Assembly: GCA_945916025.1 (NCBI GenBank)
Contig: CAMEGD010000034.1
Location: 1-13,039, forward strand
Direction of reading: 5' to 3'
Source of the DNA: an uncultured Clostridia bacterium
GTDB taxonomy: Bacteria > Bacillota > Clostridia > Tissierellales > Peptoniphilaceae
Length of the DNA: 13,039 nucleotides
Below, piece by piece: positions 6,323 to 13,039 of this stretch. The notes beneath the pieces were generated by a model. The model was given only the letters and a program-made list of their open reading frames with translations. It did not search any database and was not told where the DNA came from. Each line of letters starts with the position of its first letter. Positions within the stretch are counted from its first letter, which is position 1. A program made the position numbers and the translations under genes.

Positions 6323-8113
6323 TTGCTAAAGAGTATAAGGTGGAGGTTTATAGTAATCTACTTTATTTTAGTACTGACATCTATGATGATAGTTGGGCTT
6401 TTCATAGTAAATTCCTTAGAAACTACCCAGCTAAATTCTATGGAAGAAGACATGATTAGGACAGCTTCGACTATGATTTCCTCATCAGAAAATTTTTCAA
6501 ATGTAGACTTAGAAAAAGATGACGGACAAATTCAAAAAATCTTAGATGAATGGAAGGTAAACTCAAACTACCAACTGTATGCTATCTATAGTGAAGATAG
6601 ACCAGAAATAAAAGCCTCTGTAAATGTAAATTCAAGTGTAGACAACAGGGGGGCTCTAGGCTTTAAAGACCTGGACCCTGATTTAATAATCCAAGGATTT
6701 TCTGGAAACTTTCCAGAAAGAAAAATTTCATACCAAAACGAAAGACCTAGCGAAATGCATGTAGTTCATCCAATTTATGACTATGAGGGGGAAGTTGATG
6801 GAGTTTTTTATATGATAGGAAACTTAACAAATATAAACAACCTCCTTTTAGACTCCCAAAAGATTATCATAAACGCCTCTATAGTTGCCTTAGTAGGTTC
6901 TATTTTGATTGGATTTATACTATCAAAGTCTATAACAGGGCCAATTACTGACCTTACAAATAAAGTAGCAGTAGTAGCCAAGGGAGACTATGCCCAAAAA
7001 GTAGAAGTAAAATCTGACGATGAAATTGGACAATTGTCTTCAATGTTTAACTTCTTTACAGATGAGCTTCAAGAGACAATATCCTCAATGGAAATAGAAA
7101 AGGGAAAACTAAACACAATCTTTGAATATATGGCTGAGGGAGTAATAGCCCTAAACACTAGCAACAAGCTTATTCACGCAAACCAAGTCTCCTCAGAAAT
7201 CTTAGGCCTAGACAGGGAAAATATATCTGACAACAAAATAAATCTGACAAATTTAAACATCTATGACATCGACTATAAGGACCCATCCACCTTAGAAGGA
7301 GTAGTATCTACAGAAATAGATGGTAAGTACTACAATCTTATTTATGGACCTTATGTAGATGAAAACCAGATAGTATCTGGGCTTATTATAGTGTTCCAAG
7401 ACGTGTCTAAAGAAAAAAACCTTGACGATATGAGAAAGGACTTTGTAGCCAACGTATCTCATGAACTTAAGACTCCCCTTACAACAATAAAGACCTATAC
7501 AGAAACCCTTCTTTCCAATGAAATGGACAGGGAAACTTCCAATAGTTTCTTACAAATTATTGATACAGAGACTAATAGGATGACAAGGCTTGTAAAGGAC
7601 CTTCTAGAACTATCTCACATAGACAACAAGACAAATAAGATAAACTTAGAAAGACTAAATATTTTCAGTCTTATAAACAACTGTATAAATAGTTTAGAAG
7701 TATTAAGAAAAGAAAAGGGTATAAAGCTAGAATTTAAAAGAGCCAGTGAAAACTTAGAAATAATAAATGACAGGGATTCTTTAGAAAAAATAATAATAAA
7801 TATAATTTCAAATGCCTATAAATACTCAAATCCAGATGGAAAAGTAAAAATAGAACTCCAAAACCAAAATACAAAGTTTAGGATATCAGTAAAGGACTTT
7901 GGAATTGGTATACCTTATACTGATCAAAAACACATTTTTGAAAGATTTTATAGGGTGGAAAAGGGCAGAAGTAGAAAGGCAGGAGGAACAGGACTTGGCC
8001 TATCTATTTCGAAAGAACTAGTAGAAAAACTAGGGGGTAGCATAGAAATAAAATCCAGACCAAGTATAGGAACAGAAGTTATCCTTACCTTTGATAAGGA
8101 AGTGAAACTATGA
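6323..8113 (+). CDS. walK: WalK (YycG), sensor histidine kinase
   Basis: 596 residues in the order typical of WalK. Membrane helix 1 is at about 8-29, an extracytoplasmic sensor at 30-181, helix 2 at 182-203, HAMP at 204-255, a cytoplasmic PAS domain at about 260-365, the HisKA dimerisation domain with phospho-acceptor His380 (FVANVSHELKTPLTTI), and the HATPase domain. The ATPase domain shows the N box with Asn497 (ISNAYKYS), the G1 box DFGIG at 525-529, the F box FERFYRV at 539-545 and the G2 box GGTGLGL at 554-560. No catalytic residue is missing. It phosphorylates WalR in response to envelope state. The start is TTG, seven bases after the walR stop. It overlaps walH by four bases (ATGA), with TAG directly after its TGA. 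Confidence 0.96.
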   Translation: MLKSIRWRFIVIYFILVLTSMMIVGLFIVNSLETTQLNSMEEDMIRTASTMISSSENFSNVDLEKDDGQIQKILDEWKVNSNYQLYAIYSEDRPEIKASVNVNSSVDNRGALGFKDLDPDLIIQGFSGNFPERKISYQNERPSEMHVVHPIYDYEGEVDGVFYMIGNLTNINNLLLDSQKIIINASIVALVGSILIGFILSKSITGPITDLTNKVAVVAKGDYAQKVEVKSDDEIGQLSSMFNFFTDELQETISSMEIEKGKLNTIFEYMAEGVIALNTSNKLIHANQVSSEILGLDRENISDNKINLTNLNIYDIDYKDPSTLEGVVSTEIDGKYYNLIYGPYVDENQIVSGLIIVFQDVSKEKNLDDMRKDFVANVSHELKTPLTTIKTYTETLLSNEMDRETSNSFLQIIDTETNRMTRLVKDLLELSHIDNKTNKINLERLNIFSLINNCINSLEVLRKEKGIKLEFKRASENLEIINDRDSLEKIIINIISNAYKYSNPDGKVKIELQNQNTKFRISVKDFGIGIPYTDQKHIFERFYRVEKGRSRKAGGTGLGLSISKELVEKLGGSIEIKSRPSIGTEVILTFDKEVKL

Positions 8114-9495
8114 TAGAAAGACTAAAGAGCCTTCTAATAGTCCTGCTGAGTATATTTAGTGTTTTACTTTTGTTGCTAAACTTTGGAATAAGACCAAGTG
8201 ATTTTTCCTATTTTAAAAAGGACAAAAGTACAAGTACCATATTTCAATCTAACGCTATCTTAGAAGATGCGGTAAAACCAGAAAGTATAGGAATAAATTT
8301 TTCCAAAAGTGAACATACCTATATAACAAATCCCGAAGAAGAAGACATTTGGAGGTCTGCATCTAATATACTAAGAGAAGTCTTTTCTGGAGAGACAGAA
8401 GGAAAAATAAAATCAGTAGACCAAGTGACAAAGACTATCTACAACCAGTTTTTGGACCAAAAATCAGTAGTTTTGTTTTTTGAAAAGCAAATATCTCTAG
8501 TAACTCTCCTAAATGGGCTGGGAATAGAAGGAAGTGAAAACATTGATACGAACTTTGAAGCCTTAGAATCAATCTATATTTCCATAGATAAGGACTTTAT
8601 AATAATAAGTGACCAAGAGAGAACTATCTTACTCACAATTGAAGATGTTGATAAGTCCTCCCTAAGTCAAGGAATCTCAACCCTAAAAGAACTAGGCTAC
8701 AACCCTTATACCACAATAAAGAAGTACCTAGGAGTAAACAGGATTGGATATATCCCAATTATAGAAAACCAAAAACTAAAAAAAGTATCATTTACAAATA
8801 TTTTAAACAAATTTACAGAAGAAAACATAGATAATATAGTTAACAACTTCTTTGGGAAAGAAGTAAACTATCTACGAGAAATAAAAGAAGAAGGCCAACA
8901 GACTATTTATGTAGATGGAGATAGAATCCTAAAGATTTCAGAAGGTGGCCTAATATCATACTTTAACCCAGAAGAACTAAGAGACAAGGATAGAAACCTA
9001 TTTATATCCTTGGATACAGCCCTATCCTTTATGTCCAACAACTTAGGATATGACTCTAGTTTTTATCTAAAAAAAATAACCCCAATAAACATAGAAGACT
9101 ATTCAGGATTTAGGATGCTCTTTGGAAAATCTTCTAACTCCCATGAGGTTAAAGCAGATACAGCGAAGGTTTCAGAATATGTAGAACTAGATGTTTACAA
9201 CGATCATGTAAGAAGGTTTTATCAGCTATTTCGTGGAGAAAACCTAAACGAAACAGAAGAAGAATATATAGAAATCCCATTAACTAATGAACTAAAGCCA
9301 TTTGTATATAAAAGAGTAAATGAAATAAACTCAAAGTTGTTCCCAGACAAAGACAACAACTACTCCTTTGAAGAAATTTTGGCAAAGATAGAAAAGGCAG
9401 ATTTAGTATATATTGATAGAGGAATGTCGACACCATTGGGAATTGGCTGGCAAATAAAAATAGGAAATACAGAATTTTTATTTCCCCTAGACTAA
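8110..9495 (+). CDS. walH: WalH (YycH), membrane-anchored modulator of WalK
   Basis: 461 residues. An N-terminal membrane helix at about 8-25 (LLIVLLSIFSVLLLLLNFG) is followed by a large extracytoplasmic domain with mixed alpha/beta character and no catalytic motif. It ends with GIGWQIKIGNTEFLFPLD. Length, topology and place directly after walK identify it as the YycH family; sequence in this family is poorly conserved, so gene order carries much of the weight. In B. subtilis WalH and WalI form a complex with WalK and restrain it; in Staphylococcus aureus they activate it, so the sign here is unknown. The ATG at 8110 overlaps the walK stop, giving coupled translation. Codons are A- and C-rich (many AAC, ATC, CTA), as in walI. 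Confidence 0.9.
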   Translation: MIERLKSLLIVLLSIFSVLLLLLNFGIRPSDFSYFKKDKSTSTIFQSNAILEDAVKPESIGINFSKSEHTYITNPEEEDIWRSASNILREVFSGETEGKIKSVDQVTKTIYNQFLDQKSVVLFFEKQISLVTLLNGLGIEGSENIDTNFEALESIYISIDKDFIIISDQERTILLTIEDVDKSSLSQGISTLKELGYNPYTTIKKYLGVNRIGYIPIIENQKLKKVSFTNILNKFTEENIDNIVNNFFGKEVNYLREIKEEGQQTIYVDGDRILKISEGGLISYFNPEELRDKDRNLFISLDTALSFMSNNLGYDSSFYLKKITPINIEDYSGFRMLFGKSSNSHEVKADTAKVSEYVELDVYNDHVRRFYQLFRGENLNETEEEYIEIPLTNELKPFVYKRVNEINSKLFPDKDNNYSFEEILAKIEKADLVYIDRGMSTPLGIGWQIKIGNTEFLFPLD

Positions 9496-9507
9496 AAAGG
9501 AGGAGCT

Positions 9508-10344
9508 ATGGATTGGTCCAAAACTAAAACAAAACTAATAATCCTATTACTAGTACTAAACGCAATTCTACTAGTAAACCACCAATTTAATAGCCCAAGT
9601 TTACTATCAGAAGAACCATCAAAAAAGACAGTAGAAGATCTAAACAGTCGTCTAGAATCCTCAGGGATTGACTTTGAACTAGACTTGCCAAAAATAACAG
9701 AAGACCTTAGACCCTTAATAGTAAAATACTCAGAACAAACCACAGCCCAAGTAAATGATATTTACTTTGGTGGAAAGGGAAAGGTAGAAATTACTGATAA
9801 CCTAAATAGAATAGTAAGTGGCCAAGAAGAAATAACAATAATAAACAACCGAAGATTTCTATACGAAAATTACGAAACTAACCAAGAAGAATCAAAAGAA
9901 GAGGATAGGAATATAGCTATAAAGTTTCTAAAGGACAAAAACTACGACACTAAAGACATGGTCCTAGTAAAGACAGAAAAATGGGACGATATGGTAACCT
10001 TTGAATTTGCAAAAATCTACAATGACATAATATTGGAGACATCCTACACTAGGATAACAGTAGAAAATAAGATGGTAACAACCCTAGACAGACTATGGAT
10101 AGAAGTTATAGAAGAAGAACCCAGATCTCTAAAAATTGAACCATCATACAAGGCCTTATACTCATTATTAGAAAGAGAGTTCAGACCAGAAGGAAAAATA
10201 ATAGCCATGGAAATCTGCTACTACTTTAACCCAGAAGAGCAAGGATTATTAGAAGACAATACCAAGGCTGAAAGGGGAAGGGCTCTGCCAGCATGGAGAA
10301 TTACCTTTCAAGATGGGACAAACATAATTGTGGATAATTATTAA
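9508..10344 (+). CDS. walI: WalI (YycI), membrane-anchored modulator of WalK
   Basis: 278 residues. It opens with MDWSKTKT and one membrane helix at about 8-24 (KLIILLLVLNAILLV), the hallmark start of YycI. The extracytoplasmic part ends with the typical YycI segment GRALPAWRITFQDGTNIIVD (258-277). It partners WalH in controlling WalK. The gene begins 12 bases after the walH stop, with AAGGAGGAG just before its ATG. It is the last gene of the operon here. The walJ and htrA-like genes that often follow in Bacilli are absent, and the next gene is on the other strand. Its last codons contain a perfect 9-base DnaA-box sequence (10329-10337). Confidence 0.93.
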   Translation: MDWSKTKTKLIILLLVLNAILLVNHQFNSPSLLSEEPSKKTVEDLNSRLESSGIDFELDLPKITEDLRPLIVKYSEQTTAQVNDIYFGGKGKVEITDNLNRIVSGQEEITIINNRRFLYENYETNQEESKEEDRNIAIKFLKDKNYDTKDMVLVKTEKWDDMVTFEFAKIYNDIILETSYTRITVENKMVTTLDRLWIEVIEEEPRSLKIEPSYKALYSLLEREFRPEGKIIAMEICYYFNPEEQGLLEDNTKAERGRALPAWRITFQDGTNIIVDNY

Positions 10345-10367
10345 AAAATGTGGATAAATGTGGATGA
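10329..10367 (-). other. Left DnaA-box group (three 9-mers)
   Basis: Read on the minus strand, TTATCCACA occurs twice without mismatch (10329-10337, 10349-10357) and once with one mismatch (TCATCCACA at 10359-10367). All three point the same way, with starts 20 and 10 bases apart. The first lies inside the walI coding end. TTATCCACA is the consensus DnaA-ATP/ADP high-affinity site. Confidence 0.7.
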
Positions 10368-10480
10368 AAATTTACAAAAACTTCAAAGTTTGTAATAAAC
10401 TAGTCTAGAGACTTTTGTAAAATATAAGACTCAAATAATTTAATAAATTAAAGGTAAAAAGTGAATAAATCTTTATACAG

Positions 10481-10525
10481 ATAGGGAAATGGCTTAAATT
10501 AGCCATTTTCCTATTTAGATTTTAT
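10481..10525 (+). terminator. Terminator of the walRKHI operon
   Basis: A 14-bp stem (10481-10494 with 10501-10514, one G-U pair) has a 6-base loop and is followed by TTTAGATTTTAT. It lies 136 bases after the walI stop, so the operon mRNA would carry an unusually long 3' tail that includes two DnaA-box sequences. Confidence 0.75.
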
Positions 10526-10613
10526 CACCATTTTTACACAAACCTTAGTATTTAACTAAGCTATGACTACTTGAAACTATAATTTCAAATAATTTCAAGA
10601 GACCTTTCTAACC

Positions 10614-10646
10614 TGTTAATAAGTCTGTGGATAACTTTGTGTATAA
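10614..10646 (-). other. Right DnaA-box group (three 9-mers at 12-base steps)
   Basis: On the minus strand this reads TTATACACA (10638-10646), TTATCCACA (10626-10634, perfect) and TTATTAACA (10614-10622, two mismatches). Starts are exactly 12 bases apart and orientation is the same as in the left group. TTATACACA equals the E. coli R2-type box. The third member is weak and could be chance. Confidence 0.65.
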
Positions 10647-10662
10647 GTTCTACATTTCCCTT

Positions 10663-10722
10663 AGTTCATCCTTTATAGGCCAGAATCTTCAGTTCATCAT
10701 GGCCGAAGAAGGGCATCGGCCA
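10663..10722. repeat. Direct repeat and GC-rich stem-loop
   Basis: AGTTCATC occurs at 10663-10670 and again at 10691-10698, each followed by a GGCC-containing stretch. The second copy runs into a 7-bp perfect stem, TGGCCGA (10700-10706) with TCGGCCA (10716-10722), around a 9-base loop. No T tract follows on either strand, so it is not an ordinary terminator. The block is richer in G+C than its surroundings. Its role is unknown. Confidence 0.5.
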
Positions 10723-10740
10723 CTACCTATTAATGCTCAC

Positions 10741-10766
10741 AAAAAATGGAGGCTTTGACACCTCCA
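10741..10766 (-). terminator. Rho-independent terminator of selO
   Basis: TGGAGG (10747-10752) pairs with CCTCCA (10761-10766) around an 8-base loop. On the minus strand it is followed by six T residues (A run at 10741-10746). It lies five bases after the selO stop. Confidence 0.9.
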
Positions 10767-10771
10767 AAACC

Positions 10772-12211
10772 TTACGTCCCACAATAAGTTACATGAACAT
10801 GGTCTTTTGGATAAACCTTAAACTTTTCTTGGTCCTCGCTATGGGCAAAAGGATCCTCCAACGCCTTCAAAAATTCATCAAAAAGGCTAAAATCTCCATC
10901 CTCTGCAAGGTCAATAGATTCCTTTACCCAATAATTCCTAGGAATAATTGCAGGATTAATAGACTTCATAAAGTCCCTAACTTCTTCCTCAGAAAGGCCT
11001 TGTTTTTTTAATCTATCCTCTCGCAAACTTAAAAAATCCTTAAACTGAGACGCTAAATACTCATCTCTTTCAAACTTTCCAAAAGTAAGTTCTACAAAAG
11101 AATTAGTATAATCCAGCTTATAATCATGCAAAAACTTCAAAAAAGCATCTACAATAACTTCGTCTCCATCTTCAAAGTTCTTAAATCCAAGCTTCTTTGT
11201 CATTTCCATATAATAATACTTAACAAATAAATCAGCATAAGTTCTAAGTTCCTTATTAAGCTCATCTACAGCCTTTAGATTATCATCAGAAATAAGAGCA
11301 ATAAAAGCCTCCCCAAGTCTACCTAAATTCCAAAAGGCAATCTCTGGTTGGTTCTTAAAAGCATATCTTCCATACCTATCAATAGAACTATAAACAGAAT
11401 CAGGAATATACTCATCAATAAAAGCACAAGGTCCATAATCAATAGATTCCCCAGAAATAGTCATATTGTCAGTATTCATAACCCCATGGACAAAACCTAC
11501 TCCCATCCACTTAGCAATAAGGCTGGCTTGATTTTTAATAACCTCCCTATAAAGTCCAAGATATGGAGACTTCTCATCCTTCAAAAAAGGATAGTGTCTA
11601 GAAATAGCATAATCAGCTAAGGCCTTTAAGTCTTCCTTGTCCCTATAATAAGCGGCAAACTGAAAGGTTCCTACCCTTAGGTGAGACTTAGCAACCCTAG
11701 TTAGGATAGCCCCTTGGGAAATATCATCCCGAATAACATTTTCTCCTGTAGTAACAACAGCAAGGGACCTGGTAGTTGGTATTCTTAAAGCAAAAAGAGC
11801 CTCAGAAAACAAATACTCCTTTAGCATAGGCCCTAAAGCAGCCCTACCATCGCCACCCCTAGAAAAGGGAGTCCGTCCAGAACCTTTAAGCTGAATATCA
11901 AACCTATTTCCATCATTGTCTAATACTTCTCCTACCAAAATAGCTCTTCCATCACCTAACATTACTAAGTTACCAAATTGGTCTCCCATATAGGCCTGGG
12001 AAATAGAAGAAGCCCCTTGAGGAAACTCGTTTCCAGAAAAAACCTCCAGTCCCTCGTCCTTTAAATTATCTGAAAATCCAAGGTCTCTAGTTAAGGCCTC
12101 ATTAAAATATACATACTGAGGATTAGAAACCGGATTTAAATGAACCTTCCTAAAAAATCCAGAAGGTAAGTTTTCGTAAGAATTGTCAAAATTCCATAAA
12201 TTTTTAGTCAT
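10772..12211 (-). CDS. selO: SelO (YdiU) protein adenylyltransferase, pseudokinase fold
   Basis: 479 residues, full length for the family. The N-terminal signature IQLKGSGRTPFSRGGDGRAA (106-125) contains Lys109, and Glu132 lies in KEYLFSEA. The catalytic centre is VHGVMNTDNM (241-250) with Asp248 and Asn249, followed by the metal-binding Asp258 in DYGP (the DFG equivalent). These fit the spacing of Asp252/Asn253/Asp262 in the Pseudomonas enzyme. SelO binds ATP in flipped orientation and transfers AMP to Ser, Thr or Tyr of target proteins, linked in E. coli to the oxidative stress response. The protein ends TYCGT: Cys477, third from the end, sits where selenocysteine occurs in selenoprotein forms, so this is the cysteine version. 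The start is supported by AGGTGA just upstream. It is a single gene with its own terminator. Confidence 0.95.
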   Translation of the reverse strand: MTKNLWNFDNSYENLPSGFFRKVHLNPVSNPQYVYFNEALTRDLGFSDNLKDEGLEVFSGNEFPQGASSISQAYMGDQFGNLVMLGDGRAILVGEVLDNDGNRFDIQLKGSGRTPFSRGGDGRAALGPMLKEYLFSEALFALRIPTTRSLAVVTTGENVIRDDISQGAILTRVAKSHLRVGTFQFAAYYRDKEDLKALADYAISRHYPFLKDEKSPYLGLYREVIKNQASLIAKWMGVGFVHGVMNTDNMTISGESIDYGPCAFIDEYIPDSVYSSIDRYGRYAFKNQPEIAFWNLGRLGEAFIALISDDNLKAVDELNKELRTYADLFVKYYYMEMTKKLGFKNFEDGDEVIVDAFLKFLHDYKLDYTNSFVELTFGKFERDEYLASQFKDFLSLREDRLKKQGLSEEEVRDFMKSINPAIIPRNYWVKESIDLAEDGDFSLFDEFLKALEDPFAHSEDQEKFKVYPKDHVHVTYCGT

Positions 12212-12229
12212 TTTATCACCTAGAGACTA

Positions 12230-12245
12230 TTTACCCAAAGGTAAA
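12230..12245. promoter_or_regulatory. Inverted repeat between divergent selO and DUF4256 genes
   Basis: TTTACC (12230-12235) and GGTAAA (12240-12245) flank a 4-base centre, 18 bases before the selO start. A further GGGTAA at 12258-12263 repeats half of it. It could be an operator serving either gene, but no regulator is identified and chance is not excluded. Confidence 0.25.
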
Positions 12246-12295
12246 GAACATAAAAAAGGGTAACAGATTTATGAACAAAAAACGAAGGAGAAAAC

Positions 12296-12810
12296 ATGAA
12301 AGACAAAAAACAGATTCTAGAACTTTTAGAAGAAAGATTTAATAAAAATCCACAAAGACCCCAAAGGAAAACTTGGAAGAAATAATAAAAAACCTAGACG
12401 AAGAAAGAATTAAAATAATAGAAAATATGGAAGAAACAGGTGGAGAGCCGGCAGTCATAGTAATAGAGGATACAATATACATTATGAACCTTGCACCAGA
12501 AAGCCCAAAGGAAAGAAGAAACCTTTGTTATGACAAAAAGGCAAGAGAAGAAAGAAAGGACTTTCCTCCAGAATCCTCAGTAGAAGAAGAAGTAGAAAAA
12601 CTAGGCTCAAAGCTCTTAGAGGAAGACCTATACAAAAAGGTCCAAGACATAGAAGACCTGGACAAAAAAACTTCCTCCTGGCTAAAAACAGAGGAAAGTC
12701 TAAGAAAAAAGTGAGGGGCCATCTTTGGAGACAAGAGGTACGCCAGAGCTTTTATTTATCATAATGGAGCCCAGTCCTACTATTCATCTAGAGCCTTTAG
12801 GACCATATAA
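12296..12810 (+). pseudogene. DUF4256 family protein, broken by a frameshift and a stop codon
   Basis: The ATG at 12296 has AAGGAG seven bases upstream. It opens MKDKKQILELLEERFNKNPQ, then runs to a stop after 29 codons. The frame shifts at about 12359-12361: one extra base there would restore the family's RH motif and continue as PKENLEEIIKNLDEER. The next stretch carries the family core, METGGEP-like MEETGGEPAV, ESPKERRNLCYDKKAREERK and KKTSSWLKTEESLRKK. A TGA at 12712-12714 then stops it, where family members have Gly (GGA). After it the same frame continues unbroken with GAIFGDKRYARAFIYHNGAQ and SYYSSRAFRTI to a TAA at 12808. The repaired protein is about 171 residues, near the usual family length of roughly 180. 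The function of DUF4256 proteins is unknown. Two independent lesions argue for a true pseudogene. Confidence 0.85.
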
Positions 12811-12825
12811 AAATTTAGAAAAAAC

Positions 12826-12847
12826 AAGGCCCGAAACTGGGCCTTTT
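12826..12847. terminator. Bidirectional terminator between DUF4256 and rubrerythrin genes
   Basis: AAGGCCC (12826-12832) pairs with GGGCCTT (12839-12845) around a 6-base loop. T residues follow on plus (TTTT), and on minus GTTTTTTCT follows. It can end the rubrerythrin transcript, which stops 8 bases away, and the DUF4256 transcript. Confidence 0.85.
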
Positions 12848-12852
12848 AAAAT

Positions 12853-13038
12853 CTAATATTCTTCTCTAAATAATTGGAAATGAGCCCTTGCATGATCACA
12901 AGCAGGACATTTTTCAGGAGCTTCAGTACCTTCATGAATGTATCCACAGTTGTTACATTTCCATAGCTCAACCTTGTCTCTTTTAAAAACTATTCCTTCC
13001 TCAATATTAGAAAAAAGTTTTCTATATCTCTTTTCGTG
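12853..13038 (-). CDS. Rubrerythrin, C-terminal part (5' end outside window)
   Basis: Only the last 61 residues and the TAG stop are in the window. The fragment begins HEKRYRKLF, the end of the diiron four-helix bundle, where the first His would be an iron ligand of the final ExxH. It then enters the rubredoxin-like domain with WKCNNCGYIHEG and PEKCPACDHARAHF. The two Cys pairs, CNNC and CPAC, bind one iron. It ends FREEY, as rubrerythrins usually do. Rubrerythrin reduces hydrogen peroxide in the cytoplasm of anaerobes, using electrons from rubredoxin or NADH-linked partners. The final base of the window (13039) belongs to the preceding codon. Upstream regulation cannot be seen. Confidence 0.92.
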   Translation of the reverse strand, partial: HEKRYRKLFSNIEEGIVFKRDKVELWKCNNCGYIHEGTEAPEKCPACDHARAHFQLFREEY

Positions 13039-13039
13039 A

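Larger units (their letters stand above)
10345..10771. other. Gene-free region between walI and selO
   Basis: This 427-base gap holds no convincing gene. In order it contains DnaA-box 9-mers, an AT-rich stretch (10368-10480), the walI terminator hairpin, several short inverted repeats (CTTAGT/ACTAAG at 10544-10560, CTTGAAA/TTTCAAG at 10570-10599), a second DnaA-box group, a GC-richer block with a direct repeat and a stem-loop (10663-10722), and the selO terminator. A micro-frame at 10612-10758 has no start signal and no recognisable product. Confidence 0.7.

Noticed and set aside
10329..10646. Calling this region the chromosomal oriC outright
   Set aside because: The boxes are convincing, but dnaA is absent, both flanking genes point towards the site and base skew does not change sign across it. 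It is reported as a DnaA-box cluster only.
10612..10758. Small open frame containing MAEEGHRPLPINAHKKWRL
   Set aside because: No ribosome binding site, no recognisable similarity, and it overlaps DnaA boxes and the selO terminator.
12712..12714. TGA read as glycine (recoded genetic code)
   Set aside because: The position fits Gly, but the nine intact complete genes (about 3,280 codons) contain no internal TGA, and this gene has a second lesion. A nonsense mutation is simpler.
12940..12948. GTATCCACA, one mismatch from a DnaA box
   Set aside because: It lies in the rubrerythrin coding sequence, encoding the conserved CGY of the rubredoxin domain, and is isolated.
1..13039. CRISPR array, tRNA/rRNA genes, insertion sequences or prophage
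   Set aside because: No repeated spacer pattern, no RNA gene signature, no transposase or integrase and no terminal inverted repeats were seen.

Overview
The window looks like chromosomal DNA of a low-GC, Gram-positive anaerobe (Bacillota). The evidence is a complete walR-walK-walH-walI operon, an sppA-yteJ-type gene pair, strong AGGAGG ribosome binding sites, A+T-rich intergenic DNA and a rubrerythrin gene, which is typical of anaerobes. A Tissierellia / Peptoniphilaceae type organism (for example Anaerococcus or Peptoniphilus) would fit, but that is inference and not proven by this sequence.

Layout, left to right. At 1-122 lie the last codons of a membrane protein and its terminator. At 205-725 is an ECF-type sigma factor gene broken by one missing base, followed at 734-1522 by a protein that looks like the outer domain of an anti-sigma factor without its usual cytoplasmic and membrane parts. 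At 1558-5489, on the minus strand, are a short-chain dehydrogenase (SDR), an RDD membrane protein, the signal peptide peptidase SppA and an MFS transporter. At 5612-10344, on the plus strand, is walRKHI, the essential cell-wall two-component system with its two membrane-anchored accessory proteins. At 10345-10771 is a gene-free stretch with a terminator for each flanking gene and a striking set of DnaA-box-like 9-mers. At 10772-12211, minus strand, is selO. At 12296-12810 is a DUF4256 gene broken by a frameshift and a stop codon. A shared bidirectional terminator follows, then the 3' end of a minus-strand rubrerythrin gene that runs off the window.

How the genes work together. WalK senses the envelope and phosphorylates WalR; WalH and WalI sit in the membrane and tune WalK. 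SppA and the RDD protein form a second envelope module, overlapping by one base. The sigma factor and its neighbour would have been a third envelope-stress module, but they look decayed.

The most interesting signals are the DnaA-box cluster between walI and selO, and the contrast between intact core genes and two small accessory genes with clear inactivating lesions.
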